DNA of 64,000 nt from Klebsiella pneumoniae (GCA_945862315.1 CAMAXW010000001.1:1-64000), one strand, 5' to 3'; shown: positions 1 to 8,273, counted from the stretch's first letter. Translations and numbers: made by a program. The notes: a model not told the origin generated them from the letters alone.

Positions 1-374
1 AACCCGTCCGGCTGGCGGGCCTGCACTTGCAACGCCAGCCCCGGACCAAAAATCAGGCGGCTACCCGCTCGTGGTGGCTTGCTGGCCCGCACTTGCACCA
101 GCGCCCGATTAGCATCCAGCAGGCGTTCCACCATCACTTCCACGCGCCCACCCGTGTCCTTATGCCCAAATAGCCGGGCGGGGATAACCCGCGTGTCGTT
201 AAAAACTAGGCAATCGCCGGGCCGCAGCAAGGAGGGGAATGCCACAAATTGGTAATCAGCCCACCGACCGCTGGCCCCCTCAAGCGTGAGGAGCCGCGAA
301 TCGCCACGGATCGCGGGCGGGTATTGGGCGATCTGCGCAGCCGGCAGCTCATATAAGAAATCTTCCAGCTCCAT
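1..374 (-). CDS. queA: S-adenosylmethionine:tRNA ribosyltransferase-isomerase QueA, N-terminal part
   Basis: The reverse strand from the ATG at 374 reads MELEDFLYELPAAQIAQYPP and continues with the NDTRVIPARLFG motif typical of QueA. About 124 N-terminal residues are present and the gene runs off the left edge. QueA transfers and isomerises the ribosyl group of S-adenosylmethionine onto 7-aminomethyl-7-deazaguanine in tRNA, forming epoxyqueuosine. It is divergent from the tRNA-Leu gene, a plausible core-genome anchor beside the integration site. Confidence 0.93.
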   Translation of the reverse strand, partial: MELEDFLYELPAAQIAQYPPAIRGDSRLLTLEGASGRWADYQFVAFPSLLRPGDCLVFNDTRVIPARLFGHKDTGGRVEVMVERLLDANRALVQVRASKPPRAGSRLIFGPGLALQVQARQPDG

Positions 375-457
375 CAGCGTCTGAACCACACAAATTAGAA
401 AAAGGAGTGCGCTGCCGCAGACAGCCGCGCGCTCGCGATGTTAGGATTCGCGTCCCT

Positions 458-544
458 GGCGGGATGGCGGAATTGGTAGACGCAGTGGACTCAAAATCCA
501 CCGCTGGTAACAGTGTGCGGGTTCGAGTCCCGCTCCCGCTACCA
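458..544 (+). tRNA. tRNA-Leu (anticodon CAA)
   Basis: All cloverleaf parts can be paired by eye. The acceptor stem (458-464 with 534-540) has a G-U first pair. The D-arm carries the GGCGGAATTGGTAGACGC consensus of leucine tRNAs. The anticodon stem is 485-489/497-501 with loop CTCAAAA, so the anticodon is CAA at 492-494. A long variable arm follows. The T-arm is 517-521/529-533 around TTCGAGT, and CCA is encoded at 542-544. A GC-rich stretch after TAGGAT (442-447) upstream could be the promoter. The 3' end is the likely integrase target. Confidence 0.97.
517..544 (+). other. Candidate attL (tRNA-Leu 3' end)
   Basis: P4-type integrases usually recombine within the T-arm and acceptor end of a tRNA gene and leave their own gene next to attL. 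The integrase starts 172 bases after the tRNA end here. No second copy of this 28-base segment was noticed when the window was read, so the right end may lie beyond it or be degraded. The assignment rests on position only. Confidence 0.4.
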
Positions 545-716
545 CGAGGGCTTCCAGAGGAGCCCAACGCGGTCCAAGGATGTCCATAAATCCTCGGCAA
601 TTCAACCGCTAAAGTGCCATCGCCGTCCAAGGCGATCCTTTGACAGCCAGCCGACCGTGACGGTAGCTTTGACGGTAACACCCCACTCCAGCAGATCACT
701 GGAAGGAGTTACCGTC

Positions 717-1925
717 ATGCTCGACAAACTGACCGACACCAAGGTCTCCGCCGCCAAGCCCAAAGCCACCGCCTACAAGCTCACCGACGGCGGCGGCATG
801 TATCTCCTCGTGACTCCCAAGGCCCAGAAGTGGTGGCGCTTCGATTACCGCATCAGCGGTCGCCGCAAGACGATGGCCTTTGGCGTGTATCCGGAGGTCA
901 GCTTGAAGACCGCCCGCGAGCGCCGCCGCGAAGCGCGCGAGCTGGTCGCCAAGGGCGAGGACCCTTCCGAGGTCCGCAAAGCCAGGAAGGCCGAGCGGGT
1001 CCACACCCTGGAGTCTGTCGCCAAGGACTGGATGGCGGAAATGAAGCCGACCTGGGTCCCCAAGCACTTCGCCAAGGTCCTGGGCCGGCTGGAGCAGCAC
1101 GTCTTCCCGTGGCTGGGAAAGCGGCCCCTTACCGAGATTGACGCGGCAGACATCGAGCCCGTCCTCACCCGCTTGCAGGAGCGCGGGCACCTGGAGTCCG
1201 CTCACCGGGTACGCGAACACATCGGCCAGATCTTCCGCTGGGCCATCCGCAAGCGGCGGGTCAAGGCCGACCCCACCCAGGAACTGCGCGGCTTCCTGCC
1301 CGGCCGCAAGGCCAAGCACTTCGCCAGCATCACGGACCCCAAACAGATCGCCGCCCTCCTCCGGGCCATCGCCGGCTATCAGGGGCTGTTCGTCACCCAG
1401 CAGGCCTTGAAACTGGCGCCCCTGGTGTTTGTTCGGCCGGGCGAGCTTCGGCACGCAGAGTGGACCGAGGTCGACCTTGAGGCGGGCGAATGGCGGATCC
1501 CCGCTGCCAAGATGAAGATGACCCGGGCCCACATCGTGCCGCTGTCGAAACAGGCCATCGCGGTGCTGAAGGAGATCCAGCCCGTGACTGGGAAGAGCCG
1601 TTATGTCTTCCCCAGCCTGCGAACCAACACGCGCCCGATGTCCGAGAACACCGTGACCGGTGCGCTCCGGCGGCTGGGCTACTCAGGCGACGAGATGACC
1701 GGCCACGGCTTCCGCAGCCTCGCCTCGACTCGGCTGAACGAAATGGGCTGGAACCGGGATGCCATCGAGCGCCAGCTGGCGCATGTGGAAGATTCCAAAG
1801 TGCGGGCCGCGTACAACCATGCGGAGTACCTCACGGAACGGCGGCAGATGATGCAGGCGTGGGCGGATTATCTGGAGGCACTGCAGGCCGGGGCGGATGT
1901 AGTGCCGTTGCGGAGACGGGTCTAG
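717..1925 (+). CDS. Tyrosine recombinase, P4-type integrase
   Basis: A 402-residue site-specific recombinase. Residues 1-80 form the DUF4102-type arm-binding domain (LTDTKVSAAKP, then DGGGMYLLV). Residues 100-190 are the core-binding domain. The catalytic domain carries Arg245 (GELR), the His330-x-x-Arg333 box, His356 and nucleophile Tyr366 (AAYNHA), so it looks complete. The ATG at 717 is chosen because GGAAGGAG lies 9 bases upstream and the DUF4102 homology begins there. The open frame extends upstream to 513 into the tRNA but that part is not coding-like. It should integrate and excise the element inserted at tRNA-Leu. No excisionase gene was seen. Confidence 0.95.
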   Translation: MLDKLTDTKVSAAKPKATAYKLTDGGGMYLLVTPKAQKWWRFDYRISGRRKTMAFGVYPEVSLKTARERRREARELVAKGEDPSEVRKARKAERVHTLESVAKDWMAEMKPTWVPKHFAKVLGRLEQHVFPWLGKRPLTEIDAADIEPVLTRLQERGHLESAHRVREHIGQIFRWAIRKRRVKADPTQELRGFLPGRKAKHFASITDPKQIAALLRAIAGYQGLFVTQQALKLAPLVFVRPGELRHAEWTEVDLEAGEWRIPAAKMKMTRAHIVPLSKQAIAVLKEIQPVTGKSRYVFPSLRTNTRPMSENTVTGALRRLGYSGDEMTGHGFRSLASTRLNEMGWNRDAIERQLAHVEDSKVRAAYNHAEYLTERRQMMQAWADYLEALQAGADVVPLRRRV

Positions 1926-2031
1926 GCTTCAGCGCGAGTTGCCGGATAACCATCTACTCGACGATGTCGGCCGGCAGCACCGCACCGAACGCACGGGTGA
2001 GCGCCGCTGAGACGGTCGCTTGTTCAGCCGG

Positions 2032-2370
2032 TCAGATACCGCCTTGGGAAAGCTTGCTTGAAATCAGCCGGTTCAGGCTCACGCCTGACTCTGCCGCCTG
2101 CAGGGCGAGCTGTCGGTGCGTTTCAGGCGGCACTCGAACCATGAACTTCCCGCTATACGATTTCATGGCAAATGCGTCGGGGACTTCTTCACCATTTTTT
2201 CGCAGGTCCCCGACAGTCTGCTGCACAAGACGACGGATCCCGACCAGCGCCTTTTCGGGCGTCTTCTCCAGCCAGCTCAAGCTTGGAAATTCCGCACACA
2301 GGCCAACGTGTTCCTGGTCTTCTTCCGACCAGGTGACTCTGTAGGTGTATCGGTCAATTTCCTTAGCCAT
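2032..2370 (-). CDS. hicB: HicB-type antitoxin
   Basis: A 112-residue protein. Residues 1-60 form the HicB fold (YTYRVTWSEEDQEHVGLCAEFPSLSWL), a partly degraded RNase-H-like domain. Residues 70-112 form a ribbon-helix-helix or Arc-like DNA-binding segment (GKFMVRVPPETHRQLALQAAE, then GVSLNRLIS). HicB neutralises HicA and represses the operon. It overlaps hicA by 8 bases and is second in the operon, the usual toxin-first order. Length and motifs suggest it is intact. Confidence 0.88.
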   Translation of the reverse strand: MAKEIDRYTYRVTWSEEDQEHVGLCAEFPSLSWLEKTPEKALVGIRRLVQQTVGDLRKNGEEVPDAFAMKSYSGKFMVRVPPETHRQLALQAAESGVSLNRLISSKLSQGGI

Positions 2371-2614
2371 CTTTCCTCTCCAGACGTTCGATTGCCGCCA
2401 GGACCTGTCGTACCTGGTAGGGCTTAGCCTTACCGCTGTCGTTCTGAATGTTTACCCGAGGGTCTCCTTGCCATGGCGTCTTGTAGACCCGGTGGCTGGA
2501 CCCGGACTGCCTCGGCTTTCCGAAATAGGTGTCACAGACCTTGCACAGATCGCTGAACGAAACCCCTTTCGGGTTATGGCGCATTTTGGCCAAGAGGTCA
2601 GAGACCGATGTCAT
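2363..2614 (-). CDS. hicA: HicA-type mRNA interferase toxin
   Basis: An 83-residue dsRBD-like toxin. The catalytic-type histidine lies in SGSSHRVYKTPW and the C-terminal helix in KPYQVRQVLAAIERLE. HicA cleaves mRNA independently of ribosomes when HicB is lost. The ATG at 2614 lies about 14 bases after a TATACT box read on the minus strand (2634-2629), so the leader would be very short. It is immediately upstream of hicB. The pair is the only complete toxin-antitoxin system next to the integrase. Confidence 0.85.
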   Translation of the reverse strand: MTSVSDLLAKMRHNPKGVSFSDLCKVCDTYFGKPRQSGSSHRVYKTPWQGDPRVNIQNDSGKAKPYQVRQVLAAIERLERKDG

Positions 2615-2677
2615 TCGGGAATGGTATCAGTATAGGTACTAGGGAAAAACCCAAATTCACCGCGCCGAAGAGAGGGC

Positions 2678-2881
2678 TTACTGCTCCAGCCGGAACTTGC
2701 TGGCTTCCACCGGATCGGCCGGACCAAGATCGTGATGCTCGTTCTCGTAAGCCTCGATCAGGGCAATCAGCAGGTCGCGCTCATCCGCCTGAGCGGCACC
2801 CTCCGCGACGTGGAAAATTTCCTCCAACCGACGAAATGCGCGCTTCAGATCTTCGTCGTCCCGAATGCGCTCAATCACCAT
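2678..2881 (-). pseudogene. HigA-family antitoxin truncated before its HTH
   Basis: A 67-residue frame matching the N-terminal half of HigA-type antitoxins: MVIERIRDDEDLKRAFRRLE, then ADERDLLIALIEAYENEHHD and DPVEASKFRLEQ. Family members continue from this linker into a Cro/C1-type helix-turn-helix of about 60 residues. Here a TAA follows directly and no HTH is seen downstream in any frame. No neighbouring HigB toxin was recognised. It may be a remnant or a dominant-negative fragment; the first is more likely. Confidence 0.7.
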
Positions 2882-3014
2882 TCTCGCTCTCCACGTGGAT
2901 GCGGTTGTTCTGGCCCTTTACGGTCTGCAGAGTGCGTCTGTCCGTGGTGCCCGTTCCCATAGAACTTTTCGCGGGCACTCCGGTCAAGGCCATCATGCAG
3001 GCGAGCGCCAACAC
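2871..3014 (-). CDS. Possible small exported peptide (47 aa)
   Basis: A short frame beginning with GTG at 3014. It has a hydrophobic start (VLALACMMALTGVPA) followed by a polar tail ending VKGQNNRIHVESENGD. Its stop overlaps the start of the HigA-like frame by 11 bases, as in translationally coupled genes. A weak AGG-containing ribosome site precedes the GTG. The N-terminus could act as a signal peptide. It is not a recognised family and could be the C-terminal part of a lost longer gene, since an in-frame stop lies just upstream of the GTG. Confidence 0.3.
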   Translation of the reverse strand: MLALACMMALTGVPAKSSMGTGTTDRRTLQTVKGQNNRIHVESENGD

Positions 3015-3768
3015 GTTGCCCTGCCTACCGGATTAACGCTGGCTGTGTCAGCCCGACTGATGCCCGTCAAAGCATCAACCAAACCGGCCCCATCTCCTGC
3101 AAGCCGGTGACCGCAAGGTCTGGAGGTATCCGTGCTCTCTCGCGCCCTCGGGCATTTGTATTTTTTGGCGCCTCGCCAATCGTGAACCATCGGCCCCTGC
3201 GCCATTCGTCTATCCCAGGAACGTAGCGGAGGTGATTGATTCACCCCTGCTGCAATTCCTCCGCGTATCCCGCTGCAGGTCACCCCTGCTTCAGTCTGGT
3301 CGTCACTACCCGTTTCACCGGTAGTGACGACCAGGAAAATGCAGCAGCCATCAATTGCTTATCGCAATCTGGCGTAGTGACAGACCTTAGTGACGGGCTT
3401 CCTGCCCCATCAAATCGTATCCGTGCAACGCGGTTATCCCCCTGCCTGCTCCCCGCAGGACCTCTCCAGCAAAGCGCCTCCTGGCGCAACCCCGAGCCCT
3501 GGTTCAAGGACTCACTCGATGCAGCGACTTCCCACAGGAAGCCTCATCGACGGCAAACCGGTGTCGCGGTGCCAAGACGACTTCATCGACACAAAACGGG
3601 AGTGGTGTCCCGTGTCCCTCGTAGCTTTCGCAGTGCCCAGGCCTGCGTTACGGACGCCCAACACTGACCAAACGGACGAGCACCAGCAGCAATGACCTTT
3701 TCAGACTTGAGTTGTGGGAGGCAAAGGCGCTTTCTACTATTCGACCAGCAAGGAATCAGGAAGAACTC
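3015..3768. other. Non-coding stretch with repeats in the integrase island
   Basis: No convincing gene is seen in about 750 bases. Short open frames on both strands lack ribosome sites and family features. The stretch holds a perfect 15-base inverted repeat (3296-3334), the direct repeat TCACCCCTGCT at 3241-3251 and 3280-3290, and three copies of TAGTGAC at 3322-3328, 3375-3381 and 3388-3394. Confidence 0.6.
3296..3334. repeat. Perfect 15-bp inverted repeat, 9-nt loop
   Basis: CTGGTCGTCACTACC (3296-3310) is exactly complementary to GGTAGTGACGACCAG (3320-3334), separated by CGTTTCACC. There is no T-tract on either side, so it is not a standard intrinsic terminator. TAGTGAC from the right arm recurs twice within 70 bases. 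It could be an operator, a recombination or replication site, or the end of a lost mobile element. Confidence 0.85.
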
Positions 3769-3987
3769 ATGAGTACGGACGCGACCCTGACCAGCAAGGG
3801 GCAAACCACGACCCCCAAGAAGTTCCGGGACGACCTTCAGATGAAGGCCGGTGACCGGCCTATGTTTACGCTGATACCGGACGGTGTGGTCCTGATGCGG
3901 GTGAAGAACCGGAACATCATGGACGTCGCTGGAAAGCTGCATATGCCAGGACGCAAGCCACTGCGCATCAAGCAACTCTCTCGCTGA
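3769..3987 (+). CDS. VapB-like AbrB/SpoVT antitoxin
   Basis: A 72-residue AbrB-fold protein. The swapped-hairpin motif is TLTSKGQTTTPKKFRDDLQ, followed by KAGDRPMFTLIPDGVVLMR. Family members usually read KGQ-ITIP-EVR, so the two threonines and the Lys-Phe are deviations in the DNA-binding core. The ATG at 3769 is preceded by AGGAAGAA. It would bind and neutralise the PIN-domain partner that overlaps its stop codon. With that partner broken, the antitoxin may be under little selection. Confidence 0.75.
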   Translation: MSTDATLTSKGQTTTPKKFRDDLQMKAGDRPMFTLIPDGVVLMRVKNRNIMDVAGKLHMPGRKPLRIKQLSR

Positions 3988-4241
3988 TGTTCGGGACAGA
4001 CACCAATATGCTGGTCCGCTTTCTCGTAAGTGGCGATGAGGCGCAGTTCGAGCGTGCAAGGAAGCTCATCAAGCGCGAAACCAGCCGCGGTCATCTGGTC
4101 TTCATCAGTCTACTGGTGCCGCTTGAGACCGAGTGCTCAATCGACAAGTTGCGGACTGAAAGACCACAATCGGTTATTGATGCAGGTAATGCTGCGGACC
4201 TTGGCCCAAGACGCGCCCGGTGGCACCGACTCAATTTATGA
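3987..4241 (+). pseudogene. VapC-type PIN-domain toxin, truncated
   Basis: The ATG overlaps the antitoxin stop (TGATG), the normal vapBC arrangement. The N-terminus FGTDTNMLVRFLVSGDEAQ contains the first PIN acidic residue. The sequence stays PIN-like up to VPLETECSIDKLR at about residue 55, then loses similarity and stops after 84 residues. Full-length members run to about 130-140 residues and carry two further conserved acidic patches that are missing. A frameshift or deletion near 4150-4200 would explain this. Confidence 0.7.
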
Positions 4242-4363
4242 ATCCGTCAGGCAGCCTTGTTCGCAGCGTGACCAAGACCTGTCGCATGGTCGACGGTTTC
4301 ATTCAGCATGACACTGCGAAACTAGCGGCGATCAACATGGGCCGGATTACGCACCGTTAGAGT

Positions 4364-5299
4364 CTATATCCCAGCCCCATGAATCCATTGCTCGAATTGG
4401 TCAGGTCTAGCGCGGCGAATAGTACTGGGTAAAGCGACGGGACTTTGCCGGCCCTTTAACACGAGCGCGATACCACCAAGAACGGTGACGCTCGCAAACG
4501 CGAGTCGCATTGTCAGTGGCTCTCCCAGGATTGCGACGCCGCCTAAAGCTGCAAAGATCGGCACGCCGAGTTGTACGGTCGCGGCTGTGAATGCTGGAAT
4601 TCTGTTTACGACGTAATACCACAATACGTAACCAAGCCCTGATGTCACCGCGCCCGATAGCACGGCCAACACGATGCCCCTGGATGTGATATGCCAGCCG
4701 TCACTGAAGACGAAAGCCAGCGCTACCGTCATGGGAGCGGCAACGAGGAAGTTGGACGCGGTGGCTGTTACCGGATCCTGAGCGTGCGCACCTCGCAACG
4801 AATATATCCCCCAAGCACACCCGGCGATCAACATCGCTCCAACTGCGGCCATCGGCGCCGATTTATTGCCGGGCTGCAAGTAGGCAATAAGACCAATGAC
4901 TGCAAGCCCAAATCCGAACCAGGCTCGATTTGAGAGCCGTTCTCCCCGAAAAATACCTACACTTAGCATGGTGATTTGTACTGCACCAAACAGCAGTAAC
5001 GCGCCGACGCCGGCTCCTAGTCCCATGTAGGATATGGAGAACGCAAGCGCGTACACCATGAGGGCTAGCGCGGCCAATGGATCTATCGCGATGACGGGAT
5101 GACGGCTCTTCGCGATAAGGATAAAGGTCAGGATTACAGCCCCGCTTAAAAGGCGCACCGAGGTGAAGGTCAAGGCATCGATATACCCACCCCCTAGTGC
5201 CAATCGGCACAGTATCGAGTTAGCCGCGAAGGCCCAGATAGCGGCCAGGAGCAGCAATGCAGTGCTTAAGGATACCGTTGTAGAGTTTGGCGCATTCAT
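4364..5299 (-). CDS. EamA/DMT-family transporter
   Basis: A 311-residue inner-membrane protein with about ten hydrophobic segments in two EamA repeats (roughly residues 10-140 and 150-285). Segments include STALLLLAAIWAFAANSILC and GLGYVLWYYVVNRIPAFTAA. DMT transporters export or import amino acids and other small metabolites; the substrate cannot be read from sequence. The frame is intact with a clean ATG at 5299. It is the first full-length metabolic gene after the toxin-antitoxin remnants. Confidence 0.88.
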   Translation of the reverse strand: MNAPNSTTVSLSTALLLLAAIWAFAANSILCRLALGGGYIDALTFTSVRLLSGAVILTFILIAKSRHPVIAIDPLAALALMVYALAFSISYMGLGAGVGALLLFGAVQITMLSVGIFRGERLSNRAWFGFGLAVIGLIAYLQPGNKSAPMAAVGAMLIAGCAWGIYSLRGAHAQDPVTATASNFLVAAPMTVALAFVFSDGWHITSRGIVLAVLSGAVTSGLGYVLWYYVVNRIPAFTAATVQLGVPIFAALGGVAILGEPLTMRLAFASVTVLGGIALVLKGRQSPVALPSTIRRARPDQFEQWIHGAGI

Positions 5300-5615
5300 A
5301 TCGATTCAGGTGACAGCCGAAGATCGAGAGTAGAAGAAGAACGCGATTTCCGTGTGGATGGTGCGGCTGAGGACACGCCGGGTCGTCACCATTAGTGCGA
5401 AACCGATTAACTGCTTCTTGCGCTCGACCCTTTGCTGCCATTCCCTTGTCTGCTTCTTCGCGGGCAAAGCATTTTTTCCTCTTCGGGTCTCTTTTCGCAC
5501 CGACTCAATCTGTTGCCGGATAAATACCGGACGCGTTCCCAGGAAGCGCCATACTAACGGCCGCGTACCCCATGGCGCCGCGCGCGTGCTCAGATATCGG
5601 TCCCACTCGATTCGT
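5300..5615. other. Intergenic gap, no recognised gene
   Basis: 316 bases separate the DMT gene from the end of the upstream monooxygenase gene, both read on the minus strand. An open frame crosses this stretch on the minus strand, but its translation is Arg-rich, matches no family and overlaps the monooxygenase 3' end. No strong terminator was seen. Confidence 0.5.
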
Positions 5616-7013
5616 TTACGCCTCGCGTGAGGTTGCTGTCTTCCACGGTGGCAGGCTACGGTGCGCACAGTGTTTTTCGCTCAGCCGCTGCTGCCCGGCG
5701 CCGAAATAGTGTTCGCGAAGAGTCTCCCCTTCATAGTGAGACCGCATGCGTCCTCGCCGCTGCAGTTCCGGCACCACCAAATCGGCGAATTCGGCAAATC
5801 CATGCGGCTGTGTGACCGGCACAAGATTGAAGCCATCACAATCGGTTTCGTCCATCCAGCGTTCGAGTTCGTCGGCCACCGTCTGCGGACTGCCGACAAT
5901 CTTGGGCATCAGACTGCCGGTTGATAAATAATCGGCAATCTCGGCGAGCGACCACTCCCGTTCGGGATCAATCAGGGAGAAATGCGCCAACAGGCTTTGG
6001 ATGGCGTCGGTCTTGATATCCTTGAGCGCCTTCCCAGAGTCGAGCTTCGCCAAGTCGACACCGACCCAACCACAGTACATGGCCAAGCTCCCCTCCGCGC
6101 TGCCAAAGCGCCGGCAGGTCTCGAACTTCAGCCGCGCTTCAGCGTCGGTGGGAGCAACGAACACTGTAATGCCGGGGAAATACTTAACGTCCTCGCGTCG
6201 CCGCCCTTCGGCCTCCAACGCCTGCGTCAACCGACCAATGGCGGCACGGCAGGCTGGGATGTTCGGGTCCATCGCGAAGATCGCTTCGGCGTGGCGCGCT
6301 CCGAATCGTAATCCGCGTCCCGACGCGCCCGCTTGATATAAAACGGGTGTCCGTTGTCGGGAGGGTTCGCACATGTGCGGTCCTGGAACGTCAAAGTACT
6401 GTCCTTTGAAATTGATCTCATGCACCTTGCTTGGGTCGATGAGCATGTCGTGCTGGCGATCACGCACCATCGCATCCTCTTCCCAGGAGTGTTCCCACAG
6501 CTGGTAACACACTTCCATGTATTCGTCCGCGCGATCGTAGCGTTGATCGTGCGGTATAATTTCACCGAGACCGAAGTTGGCATTAGCGTCGGCCAGATAC
6601 GACGTAACAATATTCCAGGCCACGCGTCCATCGGTCAGATGGTCTAGTGTCGAGAACAACTTGGCGGTGTGATAGGGCGGGAAATAACTGGTACTGAAGG
6701 TACTGGCGAAACCGAGGTTGCGGGTTGCGGCGGCCATCGCGGAGATCACCAAGGTCGGATCGTTGCTCGGGAATTGCGTGCCGTGGCGCACTGCGGCCTC
6801 CCGCGAGCCGCGGTAGACACTATAGGTACCGTGCACATCGGCGAGGAACAAGGTGTCGAAGAATCCTGCTTCCAGAATGCGCGCCAGCTCGATCCAGTAG
6901 TGAACATTTCGATAGCCGTCCAAAGGCTTGTCGAGTGGGTGTTTCCATTGTCCAATCGAATGATGCCCGATGCAGCATTGCGTGAAGGCATTCATGTGGA
7001 TTTGTTTTTTCAT
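5616..7013 (-). CDS. NtaA/SnaA/DszA-family FMN-dependent monooxygenase
   Basis: A 465-residue TIM-barrel flavoprotein of the LLM superfamily, NtaA-SnaA-DszA branch. Diagnostic segments are WIELARILEAGFFDTLFLADVHG near residue 45, ISAMAAATRNLGFASTFSTS near 90-110 and GRVAWNIVTSYLADANANFG near 130. Length matches the family (about 440-470). Members oxidise sulfones, nitrilotriacetate, EDTA or alkanes using FMNH2 from a separate reductase; no such reductase is adjacent. It lies upstream of the DMT gene and downstream of a MetX-like gene on the same strand. Substrate unknown. Confidence 0.9.
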   Translation of the reverse strand: MKKQIHMNAFTQCCIGHHSIGQWKHPLDKPLDGYRNVHYWIELARILEAGFFDTLFLADVHGTYSVYRGSREAAVRHGTQFPSNDPTLVISAMAAATRNLGFASTFSTSYFPPYHTAKLFSTLDHLTDGRVAWNIVTSYLADANANFGLGEIIPHDQRYDRADEYMEVCYQLWEHSWEEDAMVRDRQHDMLIDPSKVHEINFKGQYFDVPGPHMCEPSRQRTPVLYQAGASGRGLRFGARHAEAIFAMDPNIPACRAAIGRLTQALEAEGRRREDVKYFPGITVFVAPTDAEARLKFETCRRFGSAEGSLAMYCGWVGVDLAKLDSGKALKDIKTDAIQSLLAHFSLIDPEREWSLAEIADYLSTGSLMPKIVGSPQTVADELERWMDETDCDGFNLVPVTQPHGFAEFADLVVPELQRRGRMRSHYEGETLREHYFGAGQQRLSEKHCAHRSLPPWKTATSREA

Positions 7014-7223
7014 GTCTCCCCTTCTCGTATGAATTAGACGTGGCTTTTCAAGTTACCTTCTCTAACCGCGTTTGCAGCGAATCCCGTGCTATGTCGCGTC
7101 GTGCGTTGTAGTGACGCTGCAGATCCAATGGATTTCGACGTGCGGGTGTTGTCGTCGAGTATCTCTCTAGACGAAAACTACTGCGCTGGCTGAGTAAACT
7201 CGTCGAGGTCTAAATACGTACCC

Positions 7224-8273
7224 TTAAGCCTCCACGGCCAGCAGCGCCTTCAACGTATTGTCGATGAATACTTTGTCGGCCGGGTCAACACCCAACATGC
7301 CGAAGTGTCCCCAAGAGGTCGGAATTGGCTTGAAGGCGCCGCGTGGCGTCAACGCGTGTTCGGTGCGGCACTCCTCCACAGTGAACATCATGTCTTGCGC
7401 GAACGGCATGTTCCAGACGACGGCCGTGATTCGCCCCAGTGCCGCTTTCAAATCGCCGCCCGTGTGTCGGGCAACATCCGCCTGCTGCCATTTGTTAAGT
7501 GAGCTCAGCAATGCGTGCGGATCCATTGGTGCGAACCAGGCTTGCCAAAAATCACGCAGAAACTGCTCCAGGCTCAGGAAGCCCGCCGCACGCCAGTGTT
7601 CCTCGGCATAGAACTCTTTGGACAGGCCGATCTGCGCAAAGAAATGCGCGAGCAGCTTGAGACCCGCGCTGACTGCGTGCGGTGCCGTGTAGTGTCCACC
7701 AGCGAACGCCGGATCGGAGCGGATGATGTCCATCGCGTTCTGCACCAGGAGATAGTTGTGCGGTGTCCCGCGCGCGGTGCCGCCGATGGGTGCCGCGCGC
7801 TTGACCATCTGCGGAAAGCGTACGGCCCACTCGAACGTCTGCTGCGCCCCCATCGACCAGCCGAGCACGAGTTCGAGTCGTTCGATCCCGAATCGATCGC
7901 GCAATAGTCGTTCCTGCGCACGGACATCGTCGCCAATCATCACCGCCGGAAAATCCGCCATCGCGATCGGCGGCGGCGAGTTGTGCGGTGAACTGGACAC
8001 GCCGTTGCCCAGCATGTTCGGGAAGATTACGAAGTAACGCGCGGGGTCGAGTGCGAGCCCCTCGCCGACATACATCTGCATGTGTTTGCTGGTCCCCGAG
8101 AACATATGAGGAAACAGCACCGCGTTATCCTTCGCCGCGTTCAGCGTGCCGAGCGTCGCATAGGCGAGCTGGCAATTCGGGATCACGCCCCCGCGCTCAA
8201 GCTCGAAATCGCCGAGCGCGAAGGTGTCGTACGGTCCCTGCTGCTGCTGGGAATAGCATTCGTTGTCGAGCAT
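7224..8273 (-). CDS. MetX-like alpha/beta-hydrolase (homoserine O-acetyltransferase superfamily)
   Basis: 349 residues. The nucleophile elbow is GWSMGAQQTFEWAVRFPQ, and a C-terminal histidine occurs in SWGHFGMLG. The N-terminus (LGDFELERGGVIPNCQLAYATLG) matches MetX-like hydrolases that differ from true homoserine acetyltransferases. The start at 8273 is used because homology begins there; the frame stays open to 8402 with no domain content. It is probably an acyltransferase or esterase on a small metabolite rather than MetX itself. An inverted repeat lies 47 bases upstream of the start. Confidence 0.82.
   Translation of the reverse strand: MLDNECYSQQQQGPYDTFALGDFELERGGVIPNCQLAYATLGTLNAAKDNAVLFPHMFSGTSKHMQMYVGEGLALDPARYFVIFPNMLGNGVSSSPHNSPPPIAMADFPAVMIGDDVRAQERLLRDRFGIERLELVLGWSMGAQQTFEWAVRFPQMVKRAAPIGGTARGTPHNYLLVQNAMDIIRSDPAFAGGHYTAPHAVSAGLKLLAHFFAQIGLSKEFYAEEHWRAAGFLSLEQFLRDFWQAWFAPMDPHALLSSLNKWQQADVARHTGGDLKAALGRITAVVWNMPFAQDMMFTVEECRTEHALTPRGAFKPIPTSWGHFGMLGVDPADKVFIDNTLKALLAVEA

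Noticed and set aside
696-1532. 278-residue minus-strand open frame opposite the integrase
   Set aside because: It is antisense to a well-supported gene with full catalytic residues, rich in Gly, Leu and Asp from codon mirroring, and matches no family.
3583-4059. 158-residue minus-strand frame opposite vapB-like gene
   Set aside because: It is antisense to the AbrB-type gene and the PIN remnant and shows no domain.
5306-5668. 120-residue minus-strand frame in the gap after the NtaA-type gene
   Set aside because: Arg-rich, no ribosome site, overlaps the supported monooxygenase 3' end, no recognised family.
7860-7895. A second tRNA-Leu 3' end (attR) suggested by GTTCGAGTC
   Set aside because: Only nine bases match, and they lie within the coding sequence of the MetX-like gene. 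The flanking acceptor-stem sequence is absent.
7224-8273. Calling this gene homoserine O-acetyltransferase MetX
   Set aside because: The nucleophile elbow and the N-terminus fit MetX-like hydrolases, but no methionine pathway neighbour is present and the GWSMGAQQ motif differs from the usual MetX GGSMGGMQ.
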